This document shows, piece after piece, positions 25,201 to 37,759 of a DNA stretch of 64,000 bases (positions within the stretch are counted from its first letter, which is position 1; each line of letters opens with the position of its first letter). Position numbers and translations under genes: made by a program. The notes beneath the pieces are model-generated. The model searched no databases. It worked only from the letters and a program-made list of their open reading frames with translations, and had not been told where the DNA came from. This DNA comes from Baylisascaris procyonis (taxonomy: Eukaryota; Nematoda; Chromadorea; Rhabditida; Ascarididae), in NCBI GenBank assembly GCA_037389465.1, contig JAZARR010000124.1:28991-92990 (forward strand). Direction: 5' to 3'.

Positions 25201-27517
25201 TAAGAAGCTTCTTCAGTAAAATTCACGGTTCGTCCCAGAATCTCATCGGACAACATTCATCACTTACAGAAGACTGAGCTGGGCTACGAGTAGGGACTTT
25301 TATAACGATTATCAAGTTTGTGCTAGGTGTTCATCAATACGGCACAACAACAATAACGACCACACTAAGGTTGAATAAATGTTGGTGAGTCGACAACTAG
25401 CCATCAAAGAAATCGTGCATTAATTTAATTAAGTGGTTGATCGATAATCTGATTCATATGCAAACGATCATAAGCAGTGATAATTGAAGTAGAGAACAAA
25501 ACCATAAAGTCATCCCAAAGTTTTCATTCAAATTTTATTTATACATTTCACTATATTTACGTAAATATTGCTAGATATTCATTTAGGAAACACTTCCTCG
25601 TCTAACATAGATGACTAATAAATACAATATGAGATTAGAGTAAATGATCAAAGATCATTTGCTTATGTGAAAGATCATGATAGATGCTTATCAACCATAA
25701 TGCAAACAACTACAAATGCCAATGGAATTGTAAGAGTGAAGACTTAGAAGACTAATGGTTCAGTTAGATAAGCATAAACCTACAGTCAATTCCTTGTTGG
25801 AGGTGCTTGATTTCTTTGATGTATCCTCCTCATCTTTGTCGTATTCATGAACATCTCTTCGACCCTTTCCTTCAAGTTTTTTAATCTCTCAATAAACATT
25901 TTATTCTTTCGTAACCGAAGGTGACAAAGAGGGAACTTAACTCTCTATGGTTCCACAAAGTATGGAAACCAATAGCGATGTCATACTATTATCAATTTTA
26001 ATTATTTATCGCTGATGGATAACCAGCTTTGAGAAACAGTGAGGTATGCATATGTGATAACTCAGTGCCTCATGCCGTCACATACTATCGAATAAAGAGC
26101 AGTATTCCACCGATGATGACCGATTTCTTGTCCATTTCTTGATCTTCCAGAAATTTTCCAACGTCCACTTAACTCTTTACAAAAATAGTCCATAGAGGAC
26201 TAGCTACAACTTAGCGTTAATGTTTTCATGTATTGTTTGAAAAAAGTTCCATTTATTTTAATAAAAAAACTAATAGGCTTAATTGTTTTACTCTGAAGCT
26301 TATTTCTTATGATTACAACTATAGCAGTGGAAATATTAGCATAGGACTTTTTATACTCTCCTACCTGAAAAGTCTCACAATTTTCTACTCCCTACCAACC
26401 TATAAACCTGAAAATGTTTGGTGTAGGGGGTTTTTCATAGAACAGACTGAAAAAGAACTTTTTTTTCTTATAAAGTTTTGATCTAAATGAAGGAAAAATT
26501 TGTAAACCTCTAAATCCGCTTGATTTATTTGGTTTGCTATTAATCGATGCCACGAGATTATCTGGAGAGTCACGTTCCGAGAGGTATTTCTAAACGAGAA
26601 TGTATTGATTATTTCAACGCTATTTGTTGTTTCGGTTTTTTTCTAACGTAGATACATTTCTATAAGGTTGTGTGTGGCATTTAAGTATATCTCTTCTATA
26701 TATTCCCCTCGGGAACCAAAAAAACTCCTAGCATTAAAGCATGAAAGCTAACAAGCTGGCAGTATGTGTGGTGCACAAAGACAAATGTAAATATTCGAGA
26801 TTATCATAGAAAAGGTTATTTAATCGCCAATTTCCTTGTAAATTAGCGTTGATGAATACTAATTTCACGTGGCAATCATTAATGAAAGGTGAGCAATAAT
26901 AAACTTACAGAAATTTGCGTGAATTCGTTTCTATTCGCTAAACGTTGTCTTGCTCGATGTGGATTCGAAGATGACGCTATTGCACATTGACGACCATGCA
27001 AACAACAACTCACGCAACCCTTAATCAACTACATCTCATTTCTTTTCGTATTTCAACTCAAATTAGTCATTGTTCAAGACGATACTATTGCATGTTAGAC
27101 CTTTAAATAAAGTTTTAAACGATGAAAACATTGTCAGGAAAAGCGTTCAATAATTGACTTAATTTATTTGCTCTAATATCGATTTGCCAAGATTTTCTAA
27201 AGACCACTGAGTATAAACTCTTAATTTTAACTCAAATAATTTAATACAGCTTCGAATAGGATGTGTAGATAGATAGATAGAGCATCTTTATGCAAATGAA
27301 GTATGAAACGACAGTTTGAGTTTCTTTCTCGGCACATTTATACAATGTCATCTCACTTACATTACAATCAATCTTAGAGTGCTATTATTCTTGAGAATAT
27401 ATGAAATCTGGCAGGAAACTTTATGAATGAAAAATAAAATTTGCTTACAGCATTCGTTTTCATTATTTTTCGTTGTCGATTCCAATTATCATTCATTGTC
27501 TCGATAAACGAGTGCAT
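22239..27517 (-). CDS. SH2-domain protein with apparent frame break
   Basis: Candidate exons (minus): 27449-27517 (starts MHSFIETMNDNWNRQ), 26909-27019 (GCVSCCLHGRQCAIA...), 25784-25885 (Lys/Glu/Ser linker, EYDKDEEDTSKKSSTSNK), 23287-23457, 22646-22731 and 22239-22371 (stop). The last three carry an SH2 domain. RYYIGIVTRKTSEMFVW matches the alpha-A signature YYxGxxxRxxSExxL. ISGTFFYFYYEPP follows at the beta-B position, then ELPLYIVYRNSRGEYFHYPI (beta-C/D) and ALIKYY (alpha-B end). The first and second of these lie in different frames of exon 23287-23457, so one base seems missing near GGAGAAATAC. At the FLVR position Phe replaces Arg, suggesting poor phosphotyrosine binding. The first three exons are in phase with each other, but their link to the SH2 exons is unproven, and an exon may be missing between 23.46 and 25.78 kb. 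SH2 domains act in tyrosine-kinase signalling; the partner is unknown. Confidence 0.6.
24037..24240 (-). other. Isolated open stretch, possible extra exon of the SH2 gene
   Basis: A minus frame open for 63 codons (contains LPTPLEGGTSRSLSTHLAG) in the intron between linker and SH2 exons. Composition is coding-like, but no strong acceptor/donor pair frames it and it ends in a stop. Unresolved; could be chance. Confidence 0.2.
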
Positions 27518-27519
27518 CT

Positions 27520-30500
27520 GAAGAGAGAGAAAACATAGTGGAATTCATTCATCGTTATTATTGTTCTGAGATGATCGACAGTCGACCGCCACGTGAAATG
27601 GTCGAGTGTCGAGTTGGATGGTCGCCCGACGATCACGATTTTGAATGGTTTTTTTTTTCAATTTTTTTCGCTCCATTTCGAAGTCACTAATTTTTTTATC
27701 AAGTGAGAAGACGACTAATTCTCCTAAAAAAAAATTCATCTTGCAGCAATGATAAGGATATTGCCTAAATCAAATTTCGACATCCGTCATCGGCAATCTA
27801 TGATATGACGGTATACTTCTGCATTGGCAAATAACTCTACCGCAATCCATCAATTGATCGCCTTTCCGTTTCCGTAATTTTGTGCCTAAAGAATTTGAAA
27901 ACGGAAAACCGATAGTCAACGATTAAAACCCGTATGCTCAGAATTATCATTACGTCAACCCATCAAATGCGCTCACCAGCTAATGCAAACACGACCACCT
28001 CGATAGAAAGCGTAAAGAATAAGTGAAATGATTCAACGCCTTCTTGATCACAAATAACCTCATAGCGTTAATAATTAATTTCCATCCTTTTTTTCAGAAT
28101 TTTTAAATGATGTTGCATAATTTACGTTCAATATTTTCTGTTAAAGCTTGTTTCAGAATATTTGACTTTTAAACTTCGAAAGATAGGCAATTACAGAAAT
28201 TAGCTTATATTTAGATATGATTACTGAAGTGCTAATTCGAAGATGCCTCAGTGCGACGAACACTTCCGAAATAATGGTGATCATAGGAATCTTAGATTCC
28301 GGTGCATTCATTTGAATAAAGTCGCATTTTGAAAAGTGAGGGAACTAGGAAAGGAACGGAGAAGGAAGTGGGCTGAGGATGGGTATTTCTTGCTTTAAGA
28401 TACGCCTCATAAATGCAATATTCGGTGCTCAACCTAAACATCATTATCTGAAAGTTTTTAACGATATACATTCTGCTTCATATATGAAAAACTCAGTCCG
28501 GCATAAGATGACTGAAGCAAATTGGATTCCACAAAGCAAATGGGATGGTGCGACCGAGGGATAGCATGACCTGAGGTCTTCGCACTCCCACTCGTTCTAC
28601 TCATGAGGAACAACCAATAGAACAAACTAGCAGCAAATAGTGCTGAGTGAAATCCCTCGCAAGAGATTCACTTTTTCTTCTTCGATCGATTGCTGTTCAA
28701 ACTGCACCAGCGTAACACATATGCAAATTTTTTTGTCATATTTAAATGTGAATAACTCTTTTCGAAGATAAGCGAGTCAATTGAAAACCTCAAAGTGTGT
28801 ATCAACTCCACAAATTTCCTAATTTCCATTCCAATAATTCATGAGTTGAAATAGCTAAGCAGACAGATAGATAGACAACAGACAGACGGACAGGCAGACA
28901 GATAGACGGATACAAATGTGGGAATGCATATAACGCTACCATAATGCATTTTTAGAAAGCGGCTCTCCGGAAGCTCACAAAAAATAAATTTGATAAGTGG
29001 TGCATAATCTAATAAACTTGTCCCAACCTCATATATGAGAACTGCTTTTCCCATCTTTCTATATCTCTGAATTCCTTGAAGAATAAATAAGAAGCACATA
29101 ATGATGGGAACATTTCATTGCAAAACCTTAGGATTATACACAAATATCGAGCTACTTATATATATATATATATATGAATCTATCTGTTGAATTATTTTAA
29201 TTCGTGGAAAAGATGAGACTTATTTGGCATAATCTATATTAATGCGACCACTCTAAAACTCAATTTTCACTTCTACAATCACCTTGTTATAAATTACACA
29301 GGTGATAAAGCATCAAAGACGGTTGGAAATAAATAAAGAGTCCGCTCAACAAGCATTCTACCAACTAAACACTATTATTTTACTGATCACGATATGAAGT
29401 CTTGCTAAATATGCAAATCATTGAATGAAGTCTTATTAAATATGTAAATTCGATCGGCAATTCAACCAACCGAATGTTAACTCACCGCGTAAATCGATAA
29501 GCGACTAGGAAAAAATATAAAGGGATGAAATTTTTTTCAAATTTGTTTACTTTCAAGAATTCAATTACAAAAAAAACTCAATCCAATTAAAATAACAAAA
29601 TATATATCAATTAAATGCCCCGTCTCCAATTTGCAACACAAAAGCAATGCAAAAATCACAAATCACATTTTAAAAAAGTGAAATCTGAAACAATGGTGAT
29701 CAATCAATCAATCAATCAATCAAAAACTATCAGAAGATCAACACAAATCGATGCTCTCATAGAATTTATATATTCTAATTTAAAATAAACGCTCACTCAA
29801 TATTTATAGGCATATGTGCCAAATTAAGAGCAATCAATTCGAAATGCTCAAAATTGGCTCATTAGAAAATTGACTGGGAAATTTGCAGAGCAAAATTTTT
29901 TATGTAATAAATTTCAACGGATTGATTTTTTAAAGGAAATTAAATTTTGAAACGATGCAAGTCGTCCCACTAAAAACTGTCGAGAGGGAAAACTGAAAGA
30001 CATAGGCATACTTCGAACCAAAAAAGAGTGAAATATTCTCTAAACGAGGATCCCATATTTTGCCTATCCAGAAAAAAAAACAAACTAACTAAGAGCTAAG
30101 CAATAAGAGACTCGATGATGTTCGAAGCAAAACAAACAATAAAGAAAAGAAAACGAGTTACAAATTCTTCACAATCGAAAGATCTGATTCAGATCTACGC
30201 TGATTCAGATCTATTTTATTATTCATAAATCACAACGATAGATGCAACATGAGCAAAAATAAATTGGACTTTCCTTTTGCTCTTATCTCCTTTCAAGGGA
30301 GATCAAGAGTGATACTGCTACATAAATGTTCACTGATGGTAAAAAACAACTGAGTCGAGCTCGAAATTCACGTGCTTATGGGTGAAAAGAAAGAGACAAT
30401 TTTGAGCGTGAGCTACTTTAGAATAAATATAGATCTTAGCAAACGAATTCCTTGGGCCATTCAAAAGCAACCTGCCTAGCAGTCTGATACCATATCTTCA

Positions 30501-30560
30501 GATACCCTCAATTAACGTCTCCCTCATCCTTCATCGATGCTCATGGATCTCAAATATGGA
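27520..30560. other. Intergenic between SH2 and ATP-grasp genes
   Basis: Contains a 64-codon minus frame at 27545-27739 (Lys-rich, ends NNNNDE) just upstream of the first SH2 exon that could be a further 5' exon. A GACA/GATA-rich patch lies at 28858-28912, and a short AT tract at 29157-29177. The paired GATCTGATTCAGATC and CTGATTCAGATC motif is at 30180-30212. An AATAAA for the ATP-grasp gene lies on the minus strand at 30215-30220. No other gene is seen. Confidence 0.4.
29699..29723. repeat. (ATCA)n microsatellite
   Basis: Six tandem ATCA units in an intergenic region. Confidence 0.9.
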
Positions 30561-30580
30561 TTAAGCCATTCGATACACCA

Positions 30581-33500
30581 TTAGTCGGTAGTAGTACAGC
30601 TACGAGTGAGCTGATTTAAACTAGAGCGAGGATGCAGATGATGTGAGCGACGACATACACTATGTTTGTCGGCAGCGGACAACCGATCGACGGTAATGTC
30701 TGTTTCATTGATGAGTTCACGAACTTCTTGCAGAAGTCGAGCTCGATCTGTGTGCGATAGGAAAACCTATAAATGAGCAGTTTTTAGCTCCATTCAAATA
30801 GCATCAATTCAAAAAAGAAACCTCTAGCATAAATCATTATAAGAAATAAACGAATATTTCAAAAATTTACCTGAAGAATATTGCTATCTGCAGTATCACA
30901 ATCGTAAAGTTCTTCACCCTCGGAAACCCTCCATGCAACACGAATTTCAGCCGTCCGCTTAGGAATACTTGTCTGATGCAGTAGTACGCCTTCACTTGTT
31001 GGGAAATTGATCAGGATGTGATGCTGACTTCTTACTCCTTTCGATGAACATTCGCCGTTTTGGGAACTCTGAAATGATATTTCTACTTTCCACCCTAATT
31101 AAAAGTGAAAGGTGAAATTGGGAAGGCGGGTAAGTTGATACTGAACAAAGGGAAAAAACAGACAGGGGATGAATATTTTCCCGTTGAAATTAAGCAGTTG
31201 AAAGTCAATCATATTTCTCAGTGCACAATTCGCTGACTAGATAAATTTGTAGCCGAAACTGCTCGTTAAGACTGCCCATAGAAATGGGTGGGAGGAGTCG
31301 AGAGATACGATTGAGATATCGGGAGAGAAATGCTGGGGAAATGCTTGAAAAACCGACGGCTAAACGAGGTGCGCGGGGAAACCCGAGAAATTCATTATAC
31401 AGAAAATGTGTTTAATTTGGTAAACTTGGCAACTTTTTTCAGCATAACCTTTCCAGGTATAATGGTAGATAATGCGTCGTGTATGCGATATACCCGAACA
31501 AAAATTTGGTGCAGTGATATTTTGCAGAAGCAATCAACACAGTAAGCATTGGGACTCAAACGATCTATGCATGATCGCTTTTGCAAATAAATCAAACGCA
31601 AAACGTGACAGAACTGCCGAAAAATAATGAAATCTGCAAATTAGTGTATTCATATTTAACGCTTGTGCGTCTGTTTGTCTGTGCGTATTTATGCACCCGT
31701 CTGTCTGTGCTTGTACATGGATCGATCTCCACGCCCAGTAGTTTCAACTTCGGAGCCACTAAACCTAAAGCTGTAAAATCTTGTGTGTACAGTGTACTTC
31801 TATGCCATATTTCACAACGATGAATAGACGATTCAAAGTGGAAAATTTTGCATGCAATCTACAACAGTCAATTTTTTCACTTCTTCAGTGATCGACTCAC
31901 AGAAAAATAGATCTTCCGAAAGAGATTTTCATAAGTGACCAAGCGAAACAAAATAAAATAGAAGCATATTTACTATTTTCTAGTGTCTTATGAAACAAAT
32001 CGGTGAGGTATGCGAAACCAAAAAGCGCATATTGTGCCAGCACCTCTAGCTCAATTAGAGTTGCCATTATAGCGCTGAACTCCCAGTATGTAATGATCGC
32101 CTTATCAAATTAGGGCCGGGTTTTATCTTAAGCCTTATTGAAGTAAATGTTTATTATGAAGCATCGAAATATAAAAAAATATAAGTTTGTAATGAAAGAA
32201 AAATCTTCGATGCAAATATAACTTCATATTGGTAATAAATGGCAAATTTCAATCATTTCATCACTTTAAAGAATTATCCTTTTCTATGAAAAATGAAAGA
32301 CATCTTAATAAAATCAACGATATACCCGAAAACCTGTGAAGAAGAAAAGACGGGAAACATTCGAATGGATTGTTCCTTTCTCAATATTTATTTGGAATAT
32401 TCGAAATTTTCTATCTATTTTCAACCGGCGTCCATCAGTGATAACTGATATAAACAATCCAGGAGAAATAAAGTTCAAATGATATTGTATATGATCCACG
32501 CACTACGTGATACGATAACTGATATAACGCTTATCAATAAACAAAAAGTAACAAAGGTAAAAATCAATTACATCGTAATAATATGGCCAAATCTGTCGTT
32601 AAAGTTTGCTTTCCCAACAGTGTTTGTTGAATGAAATCCAGAATAACGTCGAATGGAGCGTAAATGGCGAATTATGTTTACCTGTGATATTCCAAGAAGA
32701 TTTTCGAGATAAGCGACTTCCCATGCTGTGGAATTACGTGCTGCATGCAATAGACGTCGATGAGAGTCCGATTTTGGCTCTAATGAAGTGCTCACAAAAT
32801 ATATACTGTTGTGACTCTATAAGTATTTCCCATTAATGGAATTTATAGATTAAACAAAGATAATCCATGATAAACTCAACTGGCGAGCAATTATCATGCC
32901 AGGATTTTATTGTTATGATAAGCTGTGATAACGAGATATAGGCATGAGCTTAATTAGGAACAATTTTCAGGTAGTATTCCGCGTTTCCGTTGCCAAATAT
33001 TGCGATGATTTGACAAAATGAGAGGAGAACATTTGGCGAATGATGCATATTATGCAAATTGATGAATGCCTCTTCTAGGATTTGGGAATCGACTTGTTTG
33101 TTTTAATAGATTTGATAAAAAAGAAAGCAATTTTCGTTCACTATGACAGGTCTCTAGCAGTATATAATATTATTTTGAAGTATTTATAAACGTTAAAACA
33201 AAACTATTTGATAGAAATTTCCAAACACCGATATAATGAAATTATAAAATGAATAAACCTTAAGCATGGATAAAGATTTTGGAAAGAATTCAATCTTACT
33301 TTTGGTGGAAACTTTTCTCTACGACAAACAAAACAAGTAGTCAGTCATTTAAATCCTCGAAATTAATAATAATAAATACATCTGAGGTAAATATATAAAA
33401 ATTCAAATATATTAAAATATGCAAAAAAAATTTTCAAATCTCTAATTGCTAAATTTCTTCCCAATATTGTTTTTTATTTCTACAGAAAAAAAGAAAATCG

Positions 33501-36500
33501 AAAAAAAACTAACCTTATAATAACCACGAATAAAGAGTAATGAAGGGAACGATCGATTAAAAACCGATTTCATTGTATGCATAACAAATGATTCAATACC
33601 CGGAAATATATCTCTCGTTTGTTCGGCAGTAAGATATTCCACAGCATATGGTACTTGATCTCGTGCACATTCAAATAGAGTACGTTGTGAATCGACCATT
33701 GCAACTGTGCCTTAAGAAAAAAAACAACAAAGCAACTATGAATTTCATTTCAGTATAGTAAGATCAAGTTACTTTCTTTCGATTAATCAGGTTATATATC
33801 GATCAATTGATGGCCTTGAAAATATCACATAATATACCGGTTTCAAATTTCGGTTTTCTTTTTTGAGTGAAGGCACAAGTACTAGAATATCACTGATGAT
33901 GGAAATGGAATCCACTGTCCGGAAATACGGTTACAATGTTAATGCTGAAGACTTGCTTATTCGTCGCTCATAATATCCGGAATCTGATCCGGAAATATTC
34001 CTGATCTTGTCAGCGCTTTCACCATTCAAATGATGTCAAATTCTGCGAATATTACAACAAACAATGTCAAAAAAAGTAGGATTATTGTCATGCAAACGGA
34101 TCGCAAAGTTAATTTCTAAACGTTGGCGAGATTTTAACTCGAATAATTCATCGGCAATATAATAGAGCACTGAAATCTCATTTTCTGAACTGGAATAGTG
34201 GATCTTCGAATTGAAAAAAAAAAGTATTTTGGATGCGTTTCGCAGAAATGACCTGAACGAGGTGGATGTAAAAGATATGAAAGACGGCTTCCACTTTTCG
34301 CGGTTCATCTGCTTATTTTCAATCAAATAGGCTTTAAAACTCGAAGAAATTAATTTTATTTGATTTTCATTGTGTCTAACAACGAAATAGAAAAACAAAT
34401 AAAAATTGACTTCCTCAGATTTGCACTAATCAATAAAAGAGTTCAATATCGTATAAATATGCTCACCGATGAGACCCGCTTTCGAACACATTGCAGTGAA
34501 TTCGTGCCCATTTTGAAGACATTCTTCAACTACATATTCCACATTCGGACTTATCCCATCTGTTCTTCCCTTAAAAAAATCAATAAACTTCCTTTTCAAA
34601 TATCTTAAAATTCGTCTACAATAGATAGAAAAATGATAATAAAATCTTATCTTAAAATTGATGAAACATATTTTTAATGCAAAATTAATGCTCGGCAAAG
34701 AAATTCCATAAAAAATGACAATTTATTTCATAAAAATTCATCAGTAATATAAGATACATCAACTGCTAAATCTTGATCCTCAGTGAATTTTCACCATTCT
34801 TTTTGTTGGATTGCAATGATTTTTACTAGCTGGAAAAGGTAAGGGGATAAAGAGTTGGGAACTGGGGAGGGGCTATGCAGAATCTTATACTGTAAAATTC
34901 TACAGTGAAATATTATAGATGAACATCTAAAAGATGATAACTTCCCCTATAATGATGGCAAAAAATACAATCACAGCAAACTTTTTCTTTGGAAATGCAG
35001 TTGTCACAAGTGGAACTCATTTGATAGATTAATTGTGGTGGTTTTTTTTGCGAAAACGCTGATCAATCGATAAATTGAAAATCGATGAGTTTGATCAACA
35101 CTAACCCGAGCCCATGTTAGAAAATCATGTTCATTGCACGCAATATGACGTGTATGCATGCATGTTGTTGATGCGAGTACCGGTTTAACGAACATTGGAA
35201 AACCACCGATTTGAATGCGTGCACGTTCAAGCCATGCATCCGGTTGTGATTGTGATGCTAATATACAATGCCTGCAAAAAAAAAAAATTTTTTTTTTTTG
35301 CAAACTTTAATCCTTATTAAAAATAATGGATATAATTAATGACATTTTAGGTGAAACAATACCAAGTACATGGCTATAAAACCAACTTATCGTCAATTTA
35401 CGACTCAAACATTAGAGAATAGACTGCGTATCGGGATTGTCTTATTTGCACACTTATTGTAGCATGCAACCCCCTCTCCCACCCTCTTCCTTCTCTTCTG
35501 TTTTTCAAAAGGTATTAAAATTTAAAGCATTAGTGTTGAAACATCAATCAAATCAACACCGCAAATACTATCAAGGAAAATGAGGGAATCAAAAAACGAA
35601 GCAAACGGTTATATATGATCAATGGAAAAATTTACCTGACCGTTGTAAGACCACTTCTACGTGTTAGAGCCCTTAAGTCTTTTAGATGAACGAGTTGCTC
35701 GAGTTGCTCGGGTAGCACCCCTTCGATGTCAAGGTCAAACCTGCAAGGAAATCATGCATTTAATTGTTTATTTATGCAACCTGCTAAGTAAAAAAAAGCC
35801 AAAATTTCTCAAGAAATGTTTGCTTGTAATGGTGATGCAACGAGAACAAAACTTTCACAGAAAAATATGACGTTTTTCTCGTTCTTATTGGCGTATACTA
35901 TCTAGACAAAAGAGCTCTTCATTTTGTGATTTTTGTACTCTTCTTCGAATTCACTCTACGTAGAAAACCACCTAAACCTGTTTCGAACCTCTTCACCAAA
36001 ATGAAACTTCGTACCGATTCGAACTCTCCATCGCCGACAGCCAACTTCCTATATATATTAACTTCTACTACTGTAGTACACGATACGTTTGATATGCAAT
36101 ACTATGACGTTTTTTGCATGGATAACGTGCTAAATCCAAGATCTATAATCAGGAATTGACGTATAATGGAAGTACGACGAAAATTACAAATGTTGTGCAC
36201 GTTTTACGAAAGACCTATAATCCAGAATTGATTCATCATAAAAGTTGTTAAATATAAAAAATTTGTTGAATTCTTTCTTCTCCTATATAAAAATGAAAAT
36301 TTGAGATAGAATAAGCGGAAAAAATTTTTTCAGGCGAGAAAGCTTGAAGATTATAAAACGTCTCGAAGTATTTCAACTTTAAATAAACATTAAATATCAA
36401 AAAACATGAATGCATTAAAAAGCGCATAAAATAATGCAACAATGCCGAATTCTATAGTTTTTTGAATTTTTATGGATTGCTAATAAGGAGACTTGAATTT

Positions 36501-37752
36501 TTGAATTTCTCCCGTTTAAACACTCTCTGGATTTTTGTTGAAAGCTTTCTCGGTAGCAGCGGAATTTGGCTCTTCATAATATCTGGAAAATTTAGTGATT
36601 GGTTCCCCCTCCCCCCCCCCCCCCCATTGATTAAGACCTGCATAAATGCAACAACTATTAATACTAGGATTATTCAAGCAAGAGTCAATTTTTTAACCTT
36701 CCCTATTGAATCGTACAACGCAAACATTATTGAAGTAAGCTTAGGTAATCAAATCTTGACGAATAGGCGGCATTATAAAATTACTTAATCTTAAATATGA
36801 AGAAATTACTCAAAAAGAAAGTGAATTTCGATCGCATCGATATTTTATTTGTTGCTAAACAAATAACATCGATATTATCAGTTGCGATTTTATAAATGAA
36901 GTCACAAATGAAAAAAAAAAGGAAATAATCCGATTAAGTTAATTGGTATCTATAAACCTTATTTTAGCGATCGCTTTTTGTAATTCCTTCTCGAAAGCAC
37001 AAAGACGTCGATTTGTTGCACCATAATTAGCGGCAAGTTCACGAACTTTTTGTATGAGTTGTGAATGATTTGCATCACGTATATTGATTGCACAATCCAC
37101 ATGATGCAATACATCGACGCTGAAACATTTTTATAATTAATTAAATTAAGAGTATAAATGCATTCAGAAATGAAATTCCTCAACTTAATAAATACTCCAA
37201 AAAAAGAAGTCGGAGAGAGAAAATAATATAGAAAAATTAGTTAAATATAGGATTCAACGAAACGGATAAGGGATGTGCTTAGAAGCAATCCATACACCAC
37301 CACATCTGGCAACTTTTTGCATAGTTCGGCGCATTTTGTGCAATCAGCGCATATTTCGAACACTTTGCTTGTTAGAATAAATTCCTTTGAAATATGGAAA
37401 AACTTCCACAGGAGCCAACATATCTCTATCACTGCGTCCTGAGATGTTAATCTTCAAGGACAATATTCAACAAACAGATTTCTCAAGATTTCATCCGACT
37501 TTTTTCTGGATCCTATCTGGATAAATCCACATCCTTATCTCGACGAATCACCTGTTAGCATTAAATCATCTTTCCTTAATAAACTACTTCCAACGAATGT
37601 TTACTAGGAACTGAAAAAAAAGAAGAAACAAACCAAGTTTCATCGACAACACAATTGGCCGGTCCAACGACAACGATCCGTACATGAGACGGTTTATTGA
37701 ATCCACGTAGATTAAGCCGATAACGCCAAAGAGCGATTATCACCGTCGTCAT
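30581..37752 (-). CDS. ATP-grasp domain enzyme, 10 exons, 499 aa
   Basis: Exons (minus): 37634-37752, 36958-37119, 35636-35740, 35106-35271, 34467-34569, 34056-34184, 33514-33710, 32682-32816, 30871-31068, 30581-30766. Phases agree and the sum is exactly 1500 nt. The N-terminus (MTTVIIALWRYRLNLRG...) holds a VRIVVVGPAN beta-strand/loop of a pre-ATP-grasp fold and no signal peptide. VHLKDLRALTRRSGL (about 112-126) and GGFPMFVKPVLAS (151-163, K158 the ATP-binding Lys) mark the ATP-grasp N-lobe. NVEYVVEECL (193-202) is the hinge strand binding adenine. SLLFIRGYYK (about 318-327) and NSIYFVSTSLEP lie where family members carry the acidic/Asn metal ligands, but the canonical E-x-N is not evident. 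The family ligates carboxylates to amines with ATP (carnosine synthase, D-Ala ligase); the substrate here is unknown. Exon 34056-34184 is the least certain but fits phase and acceptor. An AATAAA lies about 360 nt downstream. Confidence 0.82.
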
Positions 37753-37759
37753 TGTTGCA

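Noticed and set aside
37241..37432. 63-codon minus frame with several Cys between ATP-grasp exons 1 and 2
   Set aside because: Exons 37634-37752 and 36958-37119 join in phase without it, and it lacks a fitting donor.
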